The notes below the pieces were generated by a model. That model was not told where the DNA came from and ran no database searches. It was given only the letters and a program-made list of their open reading frames with translations. From positions 3,844,001 through 3,908,000 of the forward strand of contig NZ_CP035311.1 in the NCBI RefSeq assembly GCF_004114795.1: DNA of 64,000 nt, given 5' to 3'. A program made the position numbers and the translations under genes. Below are positions 40,403 to 49,014 of this stretch, in pieces; positions within the stretch are counted from its first letter, which is position 1, and every line of letters begins with the position of its first letter. The DNA is from Janthinobacterium sp. 17J80-10 (GTDB lineage Bacteria > Pseudomonadota > Gammaproteobacteria > Burkholderiales > Burkholderiaceae_D).

Positions 40403-40431
40403 ATTATGAAGGACAGTCTCTGTTTCGTCAA
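40403..40431 (-). promoter_or_regulatory. rRNA operon promoter
   Basis: On the minus strand TTGACG (40431-40426), a 17-bp spacer and CATAAT (40408-40403), followed by CTCGTTTCTC. Only one strong promoter is evident. The start point near 40396 gives a leader of about 260 nt before 16S. Fis, encoded in this window, is the expected activator by analogy, though no Fis site was scored. Confidence 0.8.
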
Positions 40432-40524
40432 CATCTTTTTCAGCATTGCTATTTTGAAAAATTTGTCTGAGACCACCTTCCGGCGCATGTTCTTTACAGT
40501 TCATGCGCCGAGCCCGCTAGTGTA

Positions 40525-41301
40525 CTACTTATTGACGAATGTGGGGGGACGTTTTTCAATAAAAGCTTTCATCCCCTCTTTCTGGTCGTCCGTAGCAAAC
40601 GTTGCATGGAACAGGCGCCGCTCGAATTGCACGCCTTCTGCCAGGGTGGTTTCGTATGCACGGTTGACCGATTCCTTGGCCATCATGACGATCGGCAACG
40701 ACATGCCAGCGATGACCGCGGCTGCTCCCATCGCTTCTTCCAGCAGTTTTTCTGGCGCGACGATGCGCGATACGAGACCTGCGCGCTCTGCTTCGGCTGC
40801 GTCCATCATGCGGGCGGTGAGGCACATGTCCATGGCCTTGGCCTTGGAGACGGCGCGCGGCAGGCGCTGAGTGCCGCCTGCACCCGGAATGATGCCCAGC
40901 TTGATTTCCGGCTGACCAAATTTTGCATTGTCAGCGGCGATGATGAAATCGCACATCATCGCCAGCTCGCAACCACCACCCAGGGCAAATCCAGCCACTG
41001 CCGCGATCACGGGCTTGCGGATGCTGCGGATGGCTTCCCAGTTGCGGGTGATGTAATCCCCCTTATACGCATCCATGTAACTGTAATTGGCCATGGCGCC
41101 AATGTCGGCGCCGGCGGCGAATGCCTTCTCGCTGCCAGTCAGGACGATGCAGCCGATTGCATCATCGGCGTCGAACGCCTGCAAGGCTGCGCCCAGCTCA
41201 TCCATCAAGTCGTCATTCAGTGCATTCAGCGCTTTCGGCCGGTTCAAGCGAATCAAGCCGACGCGTCCCTGCACTTCCACAAGAATATTGGCGTATTCCA
41301 T
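40525..41301 (-). CDS. enoyl-CoA hydratase
   Basis: A 258-residue crotonase-fold enzyme that hydrates trans-2-enoyl-CoA in beta-oxidation. The oxyanion-hole segments are [11 protein letters not shown] and [15 protein letters not shown]. The two catalytic glutamates lie in GGGCELAM and in the downstream [18 protein letters not shown] motif. It is closest in form to the general EchA/PaaF group. I chose the ATG at 41301 with GGGGGA 4 nt upstream. A 9-bp palindrome (40481-40510) separates it from the rRNA promoter. Confidence 0.94.
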   Translation of the reverse strand: MEYANILVEVQGRVGLIRLNRPKALNALNDDLMDELGAALQAFDADDAIGCIVLTGSEKAFAAGADIGAMANYSYMDAYKGDYITRNWEAIRSIRKPVIAAVAGFALGGGCELAMMCDFIIAADNAKFGQPEIKLGIIPGAGGTQRLPRAVSKAKAMDMCLTARMMDAAEAERAGLVSRIVAPEKLLEEAMGAAAVIAGMSLPIVMMAKESVNRAYETTLAEGVQFERRLFHATFATDDQKEGMKAFIEKRPPTFVNK

Positions 41302-41541
41302 TAGTCCCCCATTGATTAACAAAATTTGAATTATGAAATTGTAGACCGTTGTGCCACACGAATCGAATTTTCAGCATCTCGCCGACAGAAAGCGACGCAT
41401 TGGTTTGCGACCTCGCAAATCACGACTCTTGCCAAACTTTTAACATCAGTAGATGAACAGTGAACGTAATGACACTCCCTGGCTCAAACACCATTACTTG
41501 CCCTACATCCCTAAACTTTAGCTCACACCATCCTGCGATCC

Positions 41542-41940
41542 ATGCCACTCCAATTCTGGCTGTCAAAAATTTCATCGGGTGCCACTTACATGGACGCCCT
41601 GCATCAAGATGCCGTAAAAGTGCTCCTGCACTTATCGACGGCGGTCGATAGAGAGTTTCACGAAGGATATAACCTGCTTTTACGCAAAGTAGAGCGGGTC
41701 TTCCGTGCCGAAGAACAGTGGATGGAAGAAATAAGCTTTCCCGAATTGCCGCATCACCGTGAGCAACATGCTCAGCTGCTGAGGACGCTCTATCATGGCC
41801 AATCGCACATCAACAAAGGCGATACGCAGTTCGGTCGCAACATCGTGGAAAAATTGCTCCCTGAATGGTTGATCTTGCATGGTTCCACCATGGATAGCGC
41901 ACTCTCCCGGCAGTTACGCATAACAACGCTTGCAATCTAG
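41542..41940 (+). CDS. hemerythrin-like protein
   Basis: A 132-residue four-helix protein of the bacteriohemerythrin family. Ligand-type positions seen are H21 (ALHQDAV), E57-E58 and M61 (FRAEEQWM), H71/H72 and H76 (PHHREQH), then H113 and D118 (WLILHGSTMD). The His that normally precedes FxxEE (HFxxEE) is Val53 here, so a full di-iron site is questionable. Ribosome-binding sites are weak for both the ATG at 41542 and the one at 41590 (MDALHQ), and the shorter start is possible. It stands alone with no chemotaxis neighbour. Confidence 0.75.
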   Translation: MPLQFWLSKISSGATYMDALHQDAVKVLLHLSTAVDREFHEGYNLLLRKVERVFRAEEQWMEEISFPELPHHREQHAQLLRTLYHGQSHINKGDTQFGRNIVEKLLPEWLILHGSTMDSALSRQLRITTLAI

Positions 41941-41960
41941 CGTTGCTATACCGGGGCCTG

Positions 41961-43136
41961 TCATTTCACAGCCGGCAGTTTCGGCAGCAATACCCACATG
42001 CGGCCGGGCTGCTTCATTTTTCCCGCGCTCTCCCCTGCGGCATGACCAAATCCCCAGAAAAAATCCGCGCGCACTGCGCCCCGGATCGCCCCTCCCGTAT
42101 CCTGCGCCAGCATCAGACGCTGCAGCGGCCGCGCAGAATTGGGTTGGGTAGTCGACAAAAATACCGGCGCGCCCATGGGAATGAATTGCGGATCTACCGC
42201 GATCGAACGCTGGGAAGTCAGGGGCACGCCCTGGGAGCCTTTCGGCCCCAGTTGCGGATCAGGCAGTTTTTCTTCTCTAAAGAAAACATAGCTGGGATTC
42301 GCATTCAGCACTTCCTGACGCCGCGCAGGGTTTGCCGCGACCCAGGCCTTGATGCTCTGCGCCGAGGCTTGCGCAAGGGTCATTTCCCCCTTGTCGACCA
42401 GATAGCGGCCAATTGACTTGTAGGGATGACCGTTTTGTTCGGCATAGGCCAGGCGCACGGTTTCCTTGCTGTCAGTCAGTTCGATGCGGCCAGAACCCTG
42501 CACCTGCATGAAGAAAGCTTCGACTGGATCATCCACCCAGACCAGTTCCTTGCCGGCCAATGCATTGGCTTGTTCCATGTCGCCGCGCGATGGGTACGGC
42601 ACGACCTTGCGACCGGCCAGCTTGCCGCGCAGGCGCATGTTTTTCAGTTCGGGATAGAGTGTGGCCATGTCAATCACCAGCAAATCGTCCGGCACACCAT
42701 GCAAGGGGGTCTGGTACGGGCCGCCACGTTTGCGGGCGCCGCGCAGCAGGGGTTCGTAATATCCCGTCACCAGCCCCTCTTCGCTGCCATCGGCGTTGGC
42801 AACCCGATGCGGCACGAAGAAACTTTCCAGGAACGTGCGCATGGCCCGGGTCTCGGTCGCATTGACCGTGCGGGCGATTTCACACGGCTCTTTCCAGTCC
42901 GGCTTTTTTATCAGGACCTGGCACGAGCTCAGCAGCGCAGGCCAGGCGGCACGCAAGTCATCCTCCTGCCAGCCGGGCAAATCGGCGAAAGCAACGGGTT
43001 TCAGGGTTTCGGCGGGCGCCGGCTTGACCGGCTCCGGTGGTACCGGACGCGTTTCGGGCGGGACGGTGGTACAGGCCAGCATGCCGAAGGCGACGCAAAA
43101 CGCGGATACGAGTAAACTGAGGCGATTATTCTTCAT
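41961..43136 (-). CDS. mltA: membrane-bound lytic murein transglycosylase A
   Basis: MltA is an outer-membrane lipoprotein that cleaves peptidoglycan glycan strands to 1,6-anhydro-MurNAc ends, whose product AnmK (9.9-11.0 kb) recycles. The 391-residue protein has a lipobox ending at C22 (GMLAC) and a Pro-rich linker. The MltA domain has GLVTGYYEPLLRG, VWVDDPVEAFFMQVQGSGRI-type sequence and the 3D domain with LMLAQDTGGAIRGAVRADFFWGFG holding the catalytic Asp. Its ATG is only 13 bp from that of a divergent small ORF, so its promoter must lie inside that ORF or beyond. Confidence 0.95.
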   Translation of the reverse strand: MKNNRLSLLVSAFCVAFGMLACTTVPPETRPVPPEPVKPAPAETLKPVAFADLPGWQEDDLRAAWPALLSSCQVLIKKPDWKEPCEIARTVNATETRAMRTFLESFFVPHRVANADGSEEGLVTGYYEPLLRGARKRGGPYQTPLHGVPDDLLVIDMATLYPELKNMRLRGKLAGRKVVPYPSRGDMEQANALAGKELVWVDDPVEAFFMQVQGSGRIELTDSKETVRLAYAEQNGHPYKSIGRYLVDKGEMTLAQASAQSIKAWVAANPARRQEVLNANPSYVFFREEKLPDPQLGPKGSQGVPLTSQRSIAVDPQFIPMGAPVFLSTTQPNSARPLQRLMLAQDTGGAIRGAVRADFFWGFGHAAGESAGKMKQPGRMWVLLPKLPAVK

Positions 43137-43149
43137 GATGGGTTAAACG

Positions 43150-43293
43150 ATGTGGCTGTTGCTGCTGGAGGCTGGGGTAGCCTTGTTTTTGCTGGTATTT
43201 ATCGTATGGTGGACGCTGCCTTCGGGGCAAAAGCCACCGCCTCCCGCGCAAAGCCGGGAAGATCAGGCAGCGCCGAAAGACCCGGAGTCCTGA
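43150..43293 (+). CDS. small single-pass membrane protein (47 aa), function unknown
   Basis: A short ORF: MWLLLLEAGVALFLLVFIVWW forms one membrane helix (about 2-21). A Pro/Gln/Glu-rich hydrophilic tail of about 25 residues ends PKDPES. It is divergent from mltA (13 bp between start codons) and abuts apaG tail to tail: the two TGA stops share the palindrome TGATCA at 43291-43296. No good ribosome-binding site is seen. The perfect packing between neighbours and the clean membrane-plus-tail design argue for a real gene, but conservation was not tested. Confidence 0.55.
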   Translation: MWLLLLEAGVALFLLVFIVWWTLPSGQKPPPPAQSREDQAAPKDPES

Positions 43294-43668
43294 TCAGTGC
43301 AAAGTCCGCGGCAAGGATAAAACAAATTCGGGAATCTTGACGGTGAATTGCTCGCCGTCTTCGGCAACGCAAAAGTATTCACCCACCATGGAACCCTGCG
43401 GCGTCTTGAGGGTGGCGCCGCTGGTGTACTCGAATTGCTCGCCGGGTGGCAGCAAGGGCTGCTGGCCAACGACGCCAAGACCGCGCACTTCCTCGATGTG
43501 GTTGGTAGCGTCGGTGATGGTCCAGTGACGGGAAATCAGCTGGGCTGCCACCGTGCCGGTATTCTTGATCGTGATCGCATAGGCGAACACATATTTCAAA
43601 TGGTCGGGCTCGGACTGGTCTTCCAGGTAACGCGTGCGCACCGACACCGTCATTTCATAAGCTGCCAT
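43294..43668 (-). CDS. apaG: Co2+/Mg2+ efflux-associated protein ApaG
   Basis: A 124-residue single-domain protein with a fibronectin III-like beta fold. It shows YVFAYAITIKNTG, QLISRHWTITDA, VRGLGVVGQQPLLPPGEQFEYTSG and GSMVGEYFCV, diagnostic of ApaG. The family is linked genetically to cobalt resistance, but the mechanism is unknown. I chose the ATG at 43668 from family length. It is divergent from rpe across 163 bp. Confidence 0.95.
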   Translation of the reverse strand: MAAYEMTVSVRTRYLEDQSEPDHLKYVFAYAITIKNTGTVAAQLISRHWTITDATNHIEEVRGLGVVGQQPLLPPGEQFEYTSGATLKTPQGSMVGEYFCVAEDGEQFTVKIPEFVLSLPRTLH

Positions 43669-43831
43669 ACATTCCTCGGTTGTCCGCCTCATGCACTTCT
43701 AGCAAGTTCGGCGGGTTTGCGATGCAAATCATGCAAATCCAATGGACGATTGCACACCAAATTCCGCCATGATGCAAGGAATTATCGCAAGCTCGGCGGT
43801 AAAATAGCGGATTCTCCGGAAGATCATAACC

Positions 43832-44497
43832 ATGCCCAATTACCGTATTGCTCCCAGCATCCTGTCAGCCGACTTTGCCCGTCTGGGCGAGGAAGTCAGG
43901 AACGTTGTCGCCGCCGGCGCCGACATCATCCATTTCGATGTCATGGATAACCACTATGTGCCGAACCTGACCGTCGGCCCGCTGGTCTGCCAGGCGATCC
44001 GCCCCCACGTGGACGTACCGATCGACGTGCACCTGATGGTCAAGCCGGTGGACCGCATCATTCCCGACTTCGCCAAGGCGGGCGCCAACATCATCACTTT
44101 CCATCCGGAAGCCTCGGAGCATCTCGACCGCAGCCTGCAGCTGATCCGCGACCAGGGGTGCAAGGCTGGGTTGGTGTTCAATCCGGGCACGCCGCTGCAC
44201 TACCTCGACCATGTCATGGACAAGCTCGACATTATCCTGATCATGTCGGTCAATCCGGGCTTTGGCGGCCAATCCTTCATTCCGCATGCCCTGAACAAGA
44301 TTGCCGCCGTGCGCCGGCTGATCGATGAATCCGGCCGCGACATCATGCTGGAAGTCGATGGCGGCATCAAGGTCGAGAACATTGCAGAGGCTGCGCGTGC
44401 CGGCGCCGATACCTTCGTGGCCGGTTCCGCCATCTTCGGCAAGGCCGATTACAAGGCGGTTATCGACGCCATGCGCGGCGAACTGGCTGCCGTATGA
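43832..44497 (+). CDS. rpe: ribulose-phosphate 3-epimerase
   Basis: Rpe interconverts ribulose-5-P and xylulose-5-P in the pentose phosphate pathway and Calvin cycle. The 221-residue TIM barrel has the metal and catalytic motifs [50 protein letters not shown] and EVDGGI. It overlaps gph by 4 bp (ATGA), so they are translationally coupled. rpe-gph leads into the trp operon, a common proteobacterial order. Confidence 0.97.
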   Translation: MPNYRIAPSILSADFARLGEEVRNVVAAGADIIHFDVMDNHYVPNLTVGPLVCQAIRPHVDVPIDVHLMVKPVDRIIPDFAKAGANIITFHPEASEHLDRSLQLIRDQGCKAGLVFNPGTPLHYLDHVMDKLDIILIMSVNPGFGGQSFIPHALNKIAAVRRLIDESGRDIMLEVDGGIKVENIAEAARAGADTFVAGSAIFGKADYKAVIDAMRGELAAV

Positions 44498-45186
44498 CCG
44501 CGCGCGATCCTCTGCTGCTGACGGGCATCCGCGCTGCCATCATCGACCTTGACGGCACGATGGTGGATACGGCGCCGGATTTCCTGGTCGCCATCAATCG
44601 CATGCGTGCCGACCTGTCACTGGCACCTCTGGATATCGATACCATCACGAATTTCGTCGGCAAGGGTACAGAAAACCTGATGCGCCGCGTGCTGGCGGTT
44701 GATTATGCGGAGGACGGGGTGGAGCGGCATTTCGACGCGGCGCTGGCGTCGTATCAGCGCCATTACCATGCCATCAACGGCGACTTCAGCAGCGTTTATC
44801 CGGAAGTGCATGAAGGCTTGAAAGCCATGCAGGAAAGGCGTTTGCGCCTGGCTTGCGTGACCAACAAGCCGCTGGCATTTGCCCTGCCCCTGCTGGAAAA
44901 AACCGGTTTGCGCGGGTATTTCGAGATTGTCTATGGCGGCGACTCCTTCCCGAAAAAGAAACCCGATCCGCAACCGCTGCTGCAGGTCTGCAGCGATTTC
45001 GCACTGGCACCGGCGCAAGTGGTTGCGATCGGCGATTCGTCCAACGATGCTATCGCGGCACGCGCCGCGGGATGCCGGGTCTTGAACGTGCCATACGGAT
45101 ACAATCATGGTCAGGCTGTACATGAAATCGATTCGGATGGTATAGTTTCTTCGTTGCTTGAAGCAGCGCATCTGCTTTCAGCCTGA
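44494..45186 (+). CDS. gph: phosphoglycolate phosphatase
   Basis: Gph is a HAD-superfamily enzyme that removes phosphate from 2-phosphoglycolate formed in DNA repair or photorespiration-like reactions. The 230-residue sequence has motif [10 protein letters not shown] (nucleophile Asp) and the cap domain. Motif II is VTNKP, motif III Lys is [10 protein letters not shown], and motif IV is [16 protein letters not shown]. It overlaps rpe by 4 bp. A possible promoter for the trp leader, TGTACA - 18 bp - TATAGT (45117-45146), lies within its 3' end. Confidence 0.95.
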   Translation: MTARDPLLLTGIRAAIIDLDGTMVDTAPDFLVAINRMRADLSLAPLDIDTITNFVGKGTENLMRRVLAVDYAEDGVERHFDAALASYQRHYHAINGDFSSVYPEVHEGLKAMQERRLRLACVTNKPLAFALPLLEKTGLRGYFEIVYGGDSFPKKKPDPQPLLQVCSDFALAPAQVVAIGDSSNDAIAARAAGCRVLNVPYGYNHGQAVHEIDSDGIVSSLLEAAHLLSA

Positions 45187-45208
45187 ATACTACATAATCA
45201 ATTTCCGC

Positions 45209-45295
45209 ATGTTCCTCGTTCAAAAACGTGACATCGCATCGCCCGGCACCTTTGAGGCCTGGCTATGGCGACGCTGGCAATTCCGGGCCTGCTAG
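45209..45295 (+). CDS. trpL: trp operon leader peptide (28 codons, Trp at 18, 20 and 23)
   Basis: The ORF begins MFLVQKRDIASPGTF, then EAWLWRRWQFRAC, and stops at TAG 45293-45295. Three TGG codons fall within six codons at 45260, 45266 and 45275; Trp is otherwise the rarest residue. It sits 22 bp after gph and is followed by competing RNA hairpins and a T-run before trpE. This is the layout of a ribosome-mediated attenuator that senses charged tRNA-Trp. No Shine-Dalgarno sequence is obvious. A CATAAT at 45193-45198 would place the RNA start almost at the ATG (near-leaderless), or transcription may start near 45153. Confidence 0.82.
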   Translation: MFLVQKRDIASPGTFEAWLWRRWQFRAC

Positions 45296-45338
45296 GCCTG
45301 CTGCCGCCCGCCATTTTGTATGGTTGGCAACGTTTTTT
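45255..45338 (+). promoter_or_regulatory. trp transcription attenuator: 1:2, 2:3 and 3:4 stems plus terminator
   Basis: Arm 1 AGGCCTGG (45255-45262, overlapping Trp codon 18) pairs with arm 2 CCGGGCCT (45283-45290), one G-T pair. Arm 2 core CGGGC (45284-45288) alternatively pairs with arm 3 GCCCG (45306-45310). Arm 3 GCCCGCCA (45306-45313) alternatively pairs with arm 4 TGGTTGGC (45321-45328; one mismatch, one G-T), followed by AACG and TTTTTT (45333-45338). A ribosome stalled at the Trp codons frees arm 2 to form 2:3 and prevents termination. A ribosome reaching the stop codon covers arm 2 and allows 3:4. Confidence 0.78.
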
Positions 45339-45350
45339 GATGCAAATTCC

Positions 45351-45381
45351 GCGCTATTGCCTGTCCGCTTTACAATAGCGC
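45351..45381 (+). other. 9-bp perfect hairpin just before the trpE ribosome-binding site
   Basis: GCGCTATTG (45351-45359) with CAATAGCGC (45373-45381), a 13-nt loop, ending 2 nt before GGAGAGG (45384-45390). It is beyond the attenuator T-run, so it is present only in read-through trpE mRNA. It may protect or insulate the ribosome-binding site. There is no T-run. Confidence 0.6.
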
Positions 45382-45393
45382 CTGGAGAGGACT

Positions 45394-46890
45394 ATGACCG
45401 AACTCGAATTCAAATCGCTGGCCACGCAAGGCTATAACCGCATTCCCTTGATTGCCGAGGCTTTTGCCGACCTGGAAACCCCGCTGACGCTCTACCTGAA
45501 GCTGGCGCAACCGCAGCACGCCGGGAAGAATTCCTTCCTGCTTGAATCGGTGGTCGGCGGCGAGCGTTTCGGCCGCTATTCCTTCATCGGCTTGCCGGCC
45601 ACGACCCTGCTGCGCAGCTTCGGCAAGCGCATCGAGGTCGTACGCCATGATGAAGTGGTGGAAAACCATGAAGGCAATCCGCTCGAATTCATCGCGCAAT
45701 TCCAGTCACGCTACAAGGTGGCGGTCAGCCCGGGCATGCCGCGTTTTTGCGGCGGCCTGGCCGGCTACTTTGGCTACGATGCCGTGCGCCATATCGAAAA
45801 GCGCCTGGAAAACGGCGCGCCACCGGATGACCTTGGCCTGCCGGAGATCCAGTTGCTGGTCACGGAAGAACTGGCCGTGATCGACAACCTGTCGGGCAAG
45901 CTGTACCTGATCGTATATGCCGACCCGTCGCGCCCGGAAGCCTACACCAAGGCGCAGCAGCGCCTGAAGGACTTGCGCGCCATGCTGCGCCGCGCCGTCG
46001 ATGCGCCGGTCACTTCGGCATCGGTGCGTACCGAGTCGATCCGCGACTTTGACAAGAAGGACTTCCTGGCTGCCGTAGGCAAGGCCAAGGAATACATCAT
46101 GGCCGGCGACCTGATGCAGGTGCAGGTCGGCCAGCGCATCCGCAAGCCCTATGTGGATTCGCCGCTGTCGCTGTACCGCGCGCTGCGCTCGCTGAATCCT
46201 TCGCCCTACATGTATTTCTACAATTTCGGCGACATGCAGATCGTCGGCGCGTCGCCGGAAATCCTGGTGCGCAACGAAGCCACACCGGATGGCCGGAAAA
46301 AGGTCACGATCCGGCCACTGGCCGGAACCCGCCCGCGTGGCTCGACGCCGGAACACGACCAGCAACTGGCGCGGGAATTACTGGCCGACCCGAAGGAAAT
46401 CGCCGAACACGTGATGCTGATCGACCTGGCCCGCAACGATATCGGCCGCATCGCCGAGATCGGCAGTGTGAAAGTCACCGACAAGTTCGTGATCGAAAAA
46501 TATTCGCATGTGCAGCATATCGTCTCGAATGTCGAAGGCACGCTGAAGCCCGAAATGTCGAACCTCGATGTGCTGAAAGCCACTTTCCCCGCCGGGACCC
46601 TGTCGGGCGCGCCGAAAGTGCGGGCGATGGAATTGATCGACGAACTGGAGCCGACCAAGCGCGGCATCTATGGCGGCGCCTGCGGCTACCTGTCGTTCGG
46701 CGGCGAAATGGACCTGGCCATTGCGATTCGCACGGGCGTCATCAAGGATGGCATGCTCTACGTGCAGGCGGCCGCCGGCGTGGTAGCCGATTCGGTGCCC
46801 GAGATGGAATGGCAGGAAACCGAGAACAAGGCGCGCGCCGTATTGCGCGCGGCCGAGCAGGTGCAAGACGGACTGGATGGGGGAAACTGA
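45394..46890 (+). CDS. trpE: anthranilate synthase component I
   Basis: TrpE converts chorismate plus ammonia to anthranilate, the committed step of tryptophan synthesis. The 498-residue protein has the N-terminal feedback-binding segment [21 protein letters not shown], whose LLES binds inhibitory Trp. The chorismate-binding domain includes [68 protein letters not shown] and [20 protein letters not shown] lies 3 nt upstream of the ATG. It is followed after 1 base by trpG. Confidence 0.98.
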   Translation: MTELEFKSLATQGYNRIPLIAEAFADLETPLTLYLKLAQPQHAGKNSFLLESVVGGERFGRYSFIGLPATTLLRSFGKRIEVVRHDEVVENHEGNPLEFIAQFQSRYKVAVSPGMPRFCGGLAGYFGYDAVRHIEKRLENGAPPDDLGLPEIQLLVTEELAVIDNLSGKLYLIVYADPSRPEAYTKAQQRLKDLRAMLRRAVDAPVTSASVRTESIRDFDKKDFLAAVGKAKEYIMAGDLMQVQVGQRIRKPYVDSPLSLYRALRSLNPSPYMYFYNFGDMQIVGASPEILVRNEATPDGRKKVTIRPLAGTRPRGSTPEHDQQLARELLADPKEIAEHVMLIDLARNDIGRIAEIGSVKVTDKFVIEKYSHVQHIVSNVEGTLKPEMSNLDVLKATFPAGTLSGAPKVRAMELIDELEPTKRGIYGGACGYLSFGGEMDLAIAIRTGVIKDGMLYVQAAAGVVADSVPEMEWQETENKARAVLRAAEQVQDGLDGGN

Positions 46891-46891
46891 G

Positions 46892-47455
46892 ATGCTGCTG
46901 ATGATCGACAACTATGATTCCTTCACCTATAACCTGGTGCAGTATTTCGGCGAACTGGGCGAGGATGTGCGCACCTATCGCAACGATGAAATCACCCTCG
47001 ACGAAATCACGAAGCTGAATCCGGCGCGCATCTGCATTTCGCCCGGTCCCTGCACGCCGCACGAAGCGGGCATTTCGGTGCCGGTTCTGCAGCGATTCGC
47101 CGGCAAGCTGCCGATCCTGGGCGTGTGCCTGGGGCATCAGAGCATCGGCGCGGCGTTCGGCGGCAAGGTGGTGCGTGCCAAGCAAGTCATGCATGGCAAG
47201 ACCTCGGCCATCGAACATACCGGCGCCGGCGTCTTCAAGGGCTTGCCCAATCCCTTTACCGTGATCCGCTACCATTCCCTGGCCATCGAGCGCGCGTCGC
47301 TGCCGGATTGCCTGGAAGTGACGGCCTGGACCGAGGATGGCGAAATCATGGGCGTGCGGCACAAGGAATTCGCCATCGAAGGCGTGCAATTTCACCCGGA
47401 ATCGATCCTGTCGGAACATGGTCACGCGCTGTTGAAGAATTTTCTGACAGCCTGA
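46892..47455 (+). CDS. trpG: anthranilate synthase component II (glutamine amidotransferase)
   Basis: TrpG hydrolyses glutamine and channels ammonia to TrpE. The 187-residue class I amidotransferase starts [23 protein letters not shown]. It has the nucleophile C79 in [10 protein letters not shown], and the His-Glu of the triad in [13 protein letters not shown]. One base separates it from trpE and one base from the following small gene. It may also serve folate synthesis (PabA role) as in some bacteria; this cannot be judged here. Confidence 0.97.
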   Translation: MLLMIDNYDSFTYNLVQYFGELGEDVRTYRNDEITLDEITKLNPARICISPGPCTPHEAGISVPVLQRFAGKLPILGVCLGHQSIGAAFGGKVVRAKQVMHGKTSAIEHTGAGVFKGLPNPFTVIRYHSLAIERASLPDCLEVTAWTEDGEIMGVRHKEFAIEGVQFHPESILSEHGHALLKNFLTA

Positions 47456-47456
47456 G

Positions 47457-47819
47457 ATGCGTGCCTTGCTTGTCTGCGTCTTGATGCTGGCCACGGGTGT
47501 TGCCAGTGCCGATACGCTGGCGACTTGCCAGGCGCAAAAACAGACAGACGATGCGGTGCAATTGTGTGTCGAAACCGCGCGGTTGCACTCGACCAACCAG
47601 TTGCGCAAACAGAGCGCGGCGACGCGTGCCGCCGTACGTGCAAAAGCCCAGAGCGGAGAAAGCCAGGGGCTGCTGCACGATTACCGCCGACTGGAAGCGC
47701 GCCATGTGCGCGAACGCAATTCCTTGTGCCGCAAACAGGAAACACCGCTGGAACGCGATGCCTGCATCGCCGACATGAACGAGGCGCACGGCGCGCAACT
47801 GTCGCGCCTCATGCAGTAA
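47457..47819 (+). CDS. secreted four-cysteine helical protein inside the trp operon, function unknown
   Basis: A 120-residue protein with a signal peptide (about 1-18, ending GVASA). The mature part is almost wholly helical, with cysteines at 24, 37, 91 and 103. The spacing C-x12-C and C-x11-C on two predicted helices would suit an antiparallel hairpin clamped by two disulfides. The middle is rich in Arg, Lys and Ala. It starts one base after trpG, so it must be co-transcribed, yet it has no evident link to tryptophan. DsbC and DsbB are encoded elsewhere in the window. I do not recognise a family. Confidence 0.7.
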   Translation: MRALLVCVLMLATGVASADTLATCQAQKQTDDAVQLCVETARLHSTNQLRKQSAATRAAVRAKAQSGESQGLLHDYRRLEARHVRERNSLCRKQETPLERDACIADMNEAHGAQLSRLMQ

Positions 47820-47941
47820 GGGCAAGACCTGAGCGGATCTTGTTTCGGACGGGTATCAGCCCATGGCAGGCGACCAGACAGGCTAAGCCTGCCGGTTGTG
47901 GCAGGGATGATTTAATCGAAATATTTTATTCAGGAGTTCTC

Positions 47942-48979
47942 ATGTCCATCACACCACAAGAAGCCCTGTCGCGCTGTATCGACCATCGCGAAATCTTCCA
48001 TGACGAGATGCTGTCGCTGTTCCGCCAGATCATGAGCGGCGAAGTGTCGCCAGTGTTGATCGCCGCGCTGACCATGGGACTTCGGGTCAAGAAAGAAACC
48101 ATCGGCGAGATCGCTGCCGCCGCGCAGGTGATGCGCGAGTTCGCCACCAAGGTCGAGGTCGCCAATCCGGACAGGCTGCTGGATATTGTCGGCACCGGCG
48201 GCGATGGCGCGCATACCTTCAACATATCGACGACAGCGCTGTTCGCGGTCGCCGCTGCCGGGGGCCAGGTCGCCAAGCATGGCGGGCGCAGCGTCTCTTC
48301 CTCGTCCGGCAGCGCCGACGCCATGGAAGCACTGGGGGCGCAGATCAACCTGAAACCGGAACTGGTGGCCAAATCGATCGAACAGTCGGGCATCGGCTTC
48401 ATGTTCGCGCCCAACCACCACGCCGCCATGAAACATGCGGCACCGGTGCGCAAGGAACTGGGCGTACGCACCATTTTCAATATCCTTGGGCCACTGACCA
48501 ATCCCGCCGGTGCCGCCAATATCCTGATGGGCGTGTTCCATCCGGACCTGGTCGGCATCCAGGTGCGCGTGCTGCAGCGCCTCGGCGCCAGGCGCGCCGT
48601 GGTGGTGTGGGGCCGGGACAACCTCGATGAAGTGACGCTGGGTGCCGGCACCATGGTGGGCGAGCTGATCGACGGCGAAATCCGCGAATATGAAATCCAT
48701 CCGGAAGATTTCGGCCTGCAGATGGCCGCCACCCGCAACCTGAAAGTCGCCAGCGCCGCTGAATCCAAAGTAAAGATGCTTGAAGCGCTGGATAACAAGC
48801 CGGGCGCGGTGCGCGACATCGTCGCCATCAACGCGGGCACCGCCCTGTATGCCGGGGGTGTGGCATCCTCGATCGCCGAGGGCCTGGCCAAGGCGCAGGA
48901 AGCGCTGGCCTCGGGCGCTGCGCGCGCAAAGATGGAGCAATTCGTGAAAGTCACGCAAGCGCTGAGCCGCGCCGCTTAA
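47942..48979 (+). CDS. trpD: anthranilate phosphoribosyltransferase
   Basis: TrpD transfers phosphoribose from PRPP to anthranilate. The 345-residue product starts [23 protein letters not shown]. The PRPP-binding [14 protein letters not shown] and [15 protein letters not shown] loops, and [20 protein letters not shown], are all present. CAGGAG lies 6 nt before the ATG at 47942. A 122-bp gap with a small hairpin (AGGCTAAGCCT) separates it from the preceding secreted-protein gene. Confidence 0.98.
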   Translation: MSITPQEALSRCIDHREIFHDEMLSLFRQIMSGEVSPVLIAALTMGLRVKKETIGEIAAAAQVMREFATKVEVANPDRLLDIVGTGGDGAHTFNISTTALFAVAAAGGQVAKHGGRSVSSSSGSADAMEALGAQINLKPELVAKSIEQSGIGFMFAPNHHAAMKHAAPVRKELGVRTIFNILGPLTNPAGAANILMGVFHPDLVGIQVRVLQRLGARRAVVVWGRDNLDEVTLGAGTMVGELIDGEIREYEIHPEDFGLQMAATRNLKVASAAESKVKMLEALDNKPGAVRDIVAINAGTALYAGGVASSIAEGLAKAQEALASGAARAKMEQFVKVTQALSRAA

Positions 48980-49014
48980 GCCACGTTCCTTCCCTATTTG
49001 AAATTCAATTCACT

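Noticed and set aside
41453-41521. A 22-codon ORF (MNSERNDTPWLKHHY...) just before the hemerythrin-like gene
   Set aside because: It has a single Trp codon and no attenuator-like hairpins or terminator follow. It does not align with the hemerythrin N-terminus either, so it is neither a leader peptide nor a frameshifted start.
43722-43739. ATGCAAAT octamer as a transcription-factor site
   Set aside because: The match is to a eukaryotic motif and has no meaning here. Only the tandem repeat itself was kept as a weak observation.
45228-45437. A 69-codon frame across the trp leader and trpE start
   Set aside because: It overlaps trpE out of frame and has no ribosome-binding site. The 28-codon Trp-rich frame beside it explains the region better.
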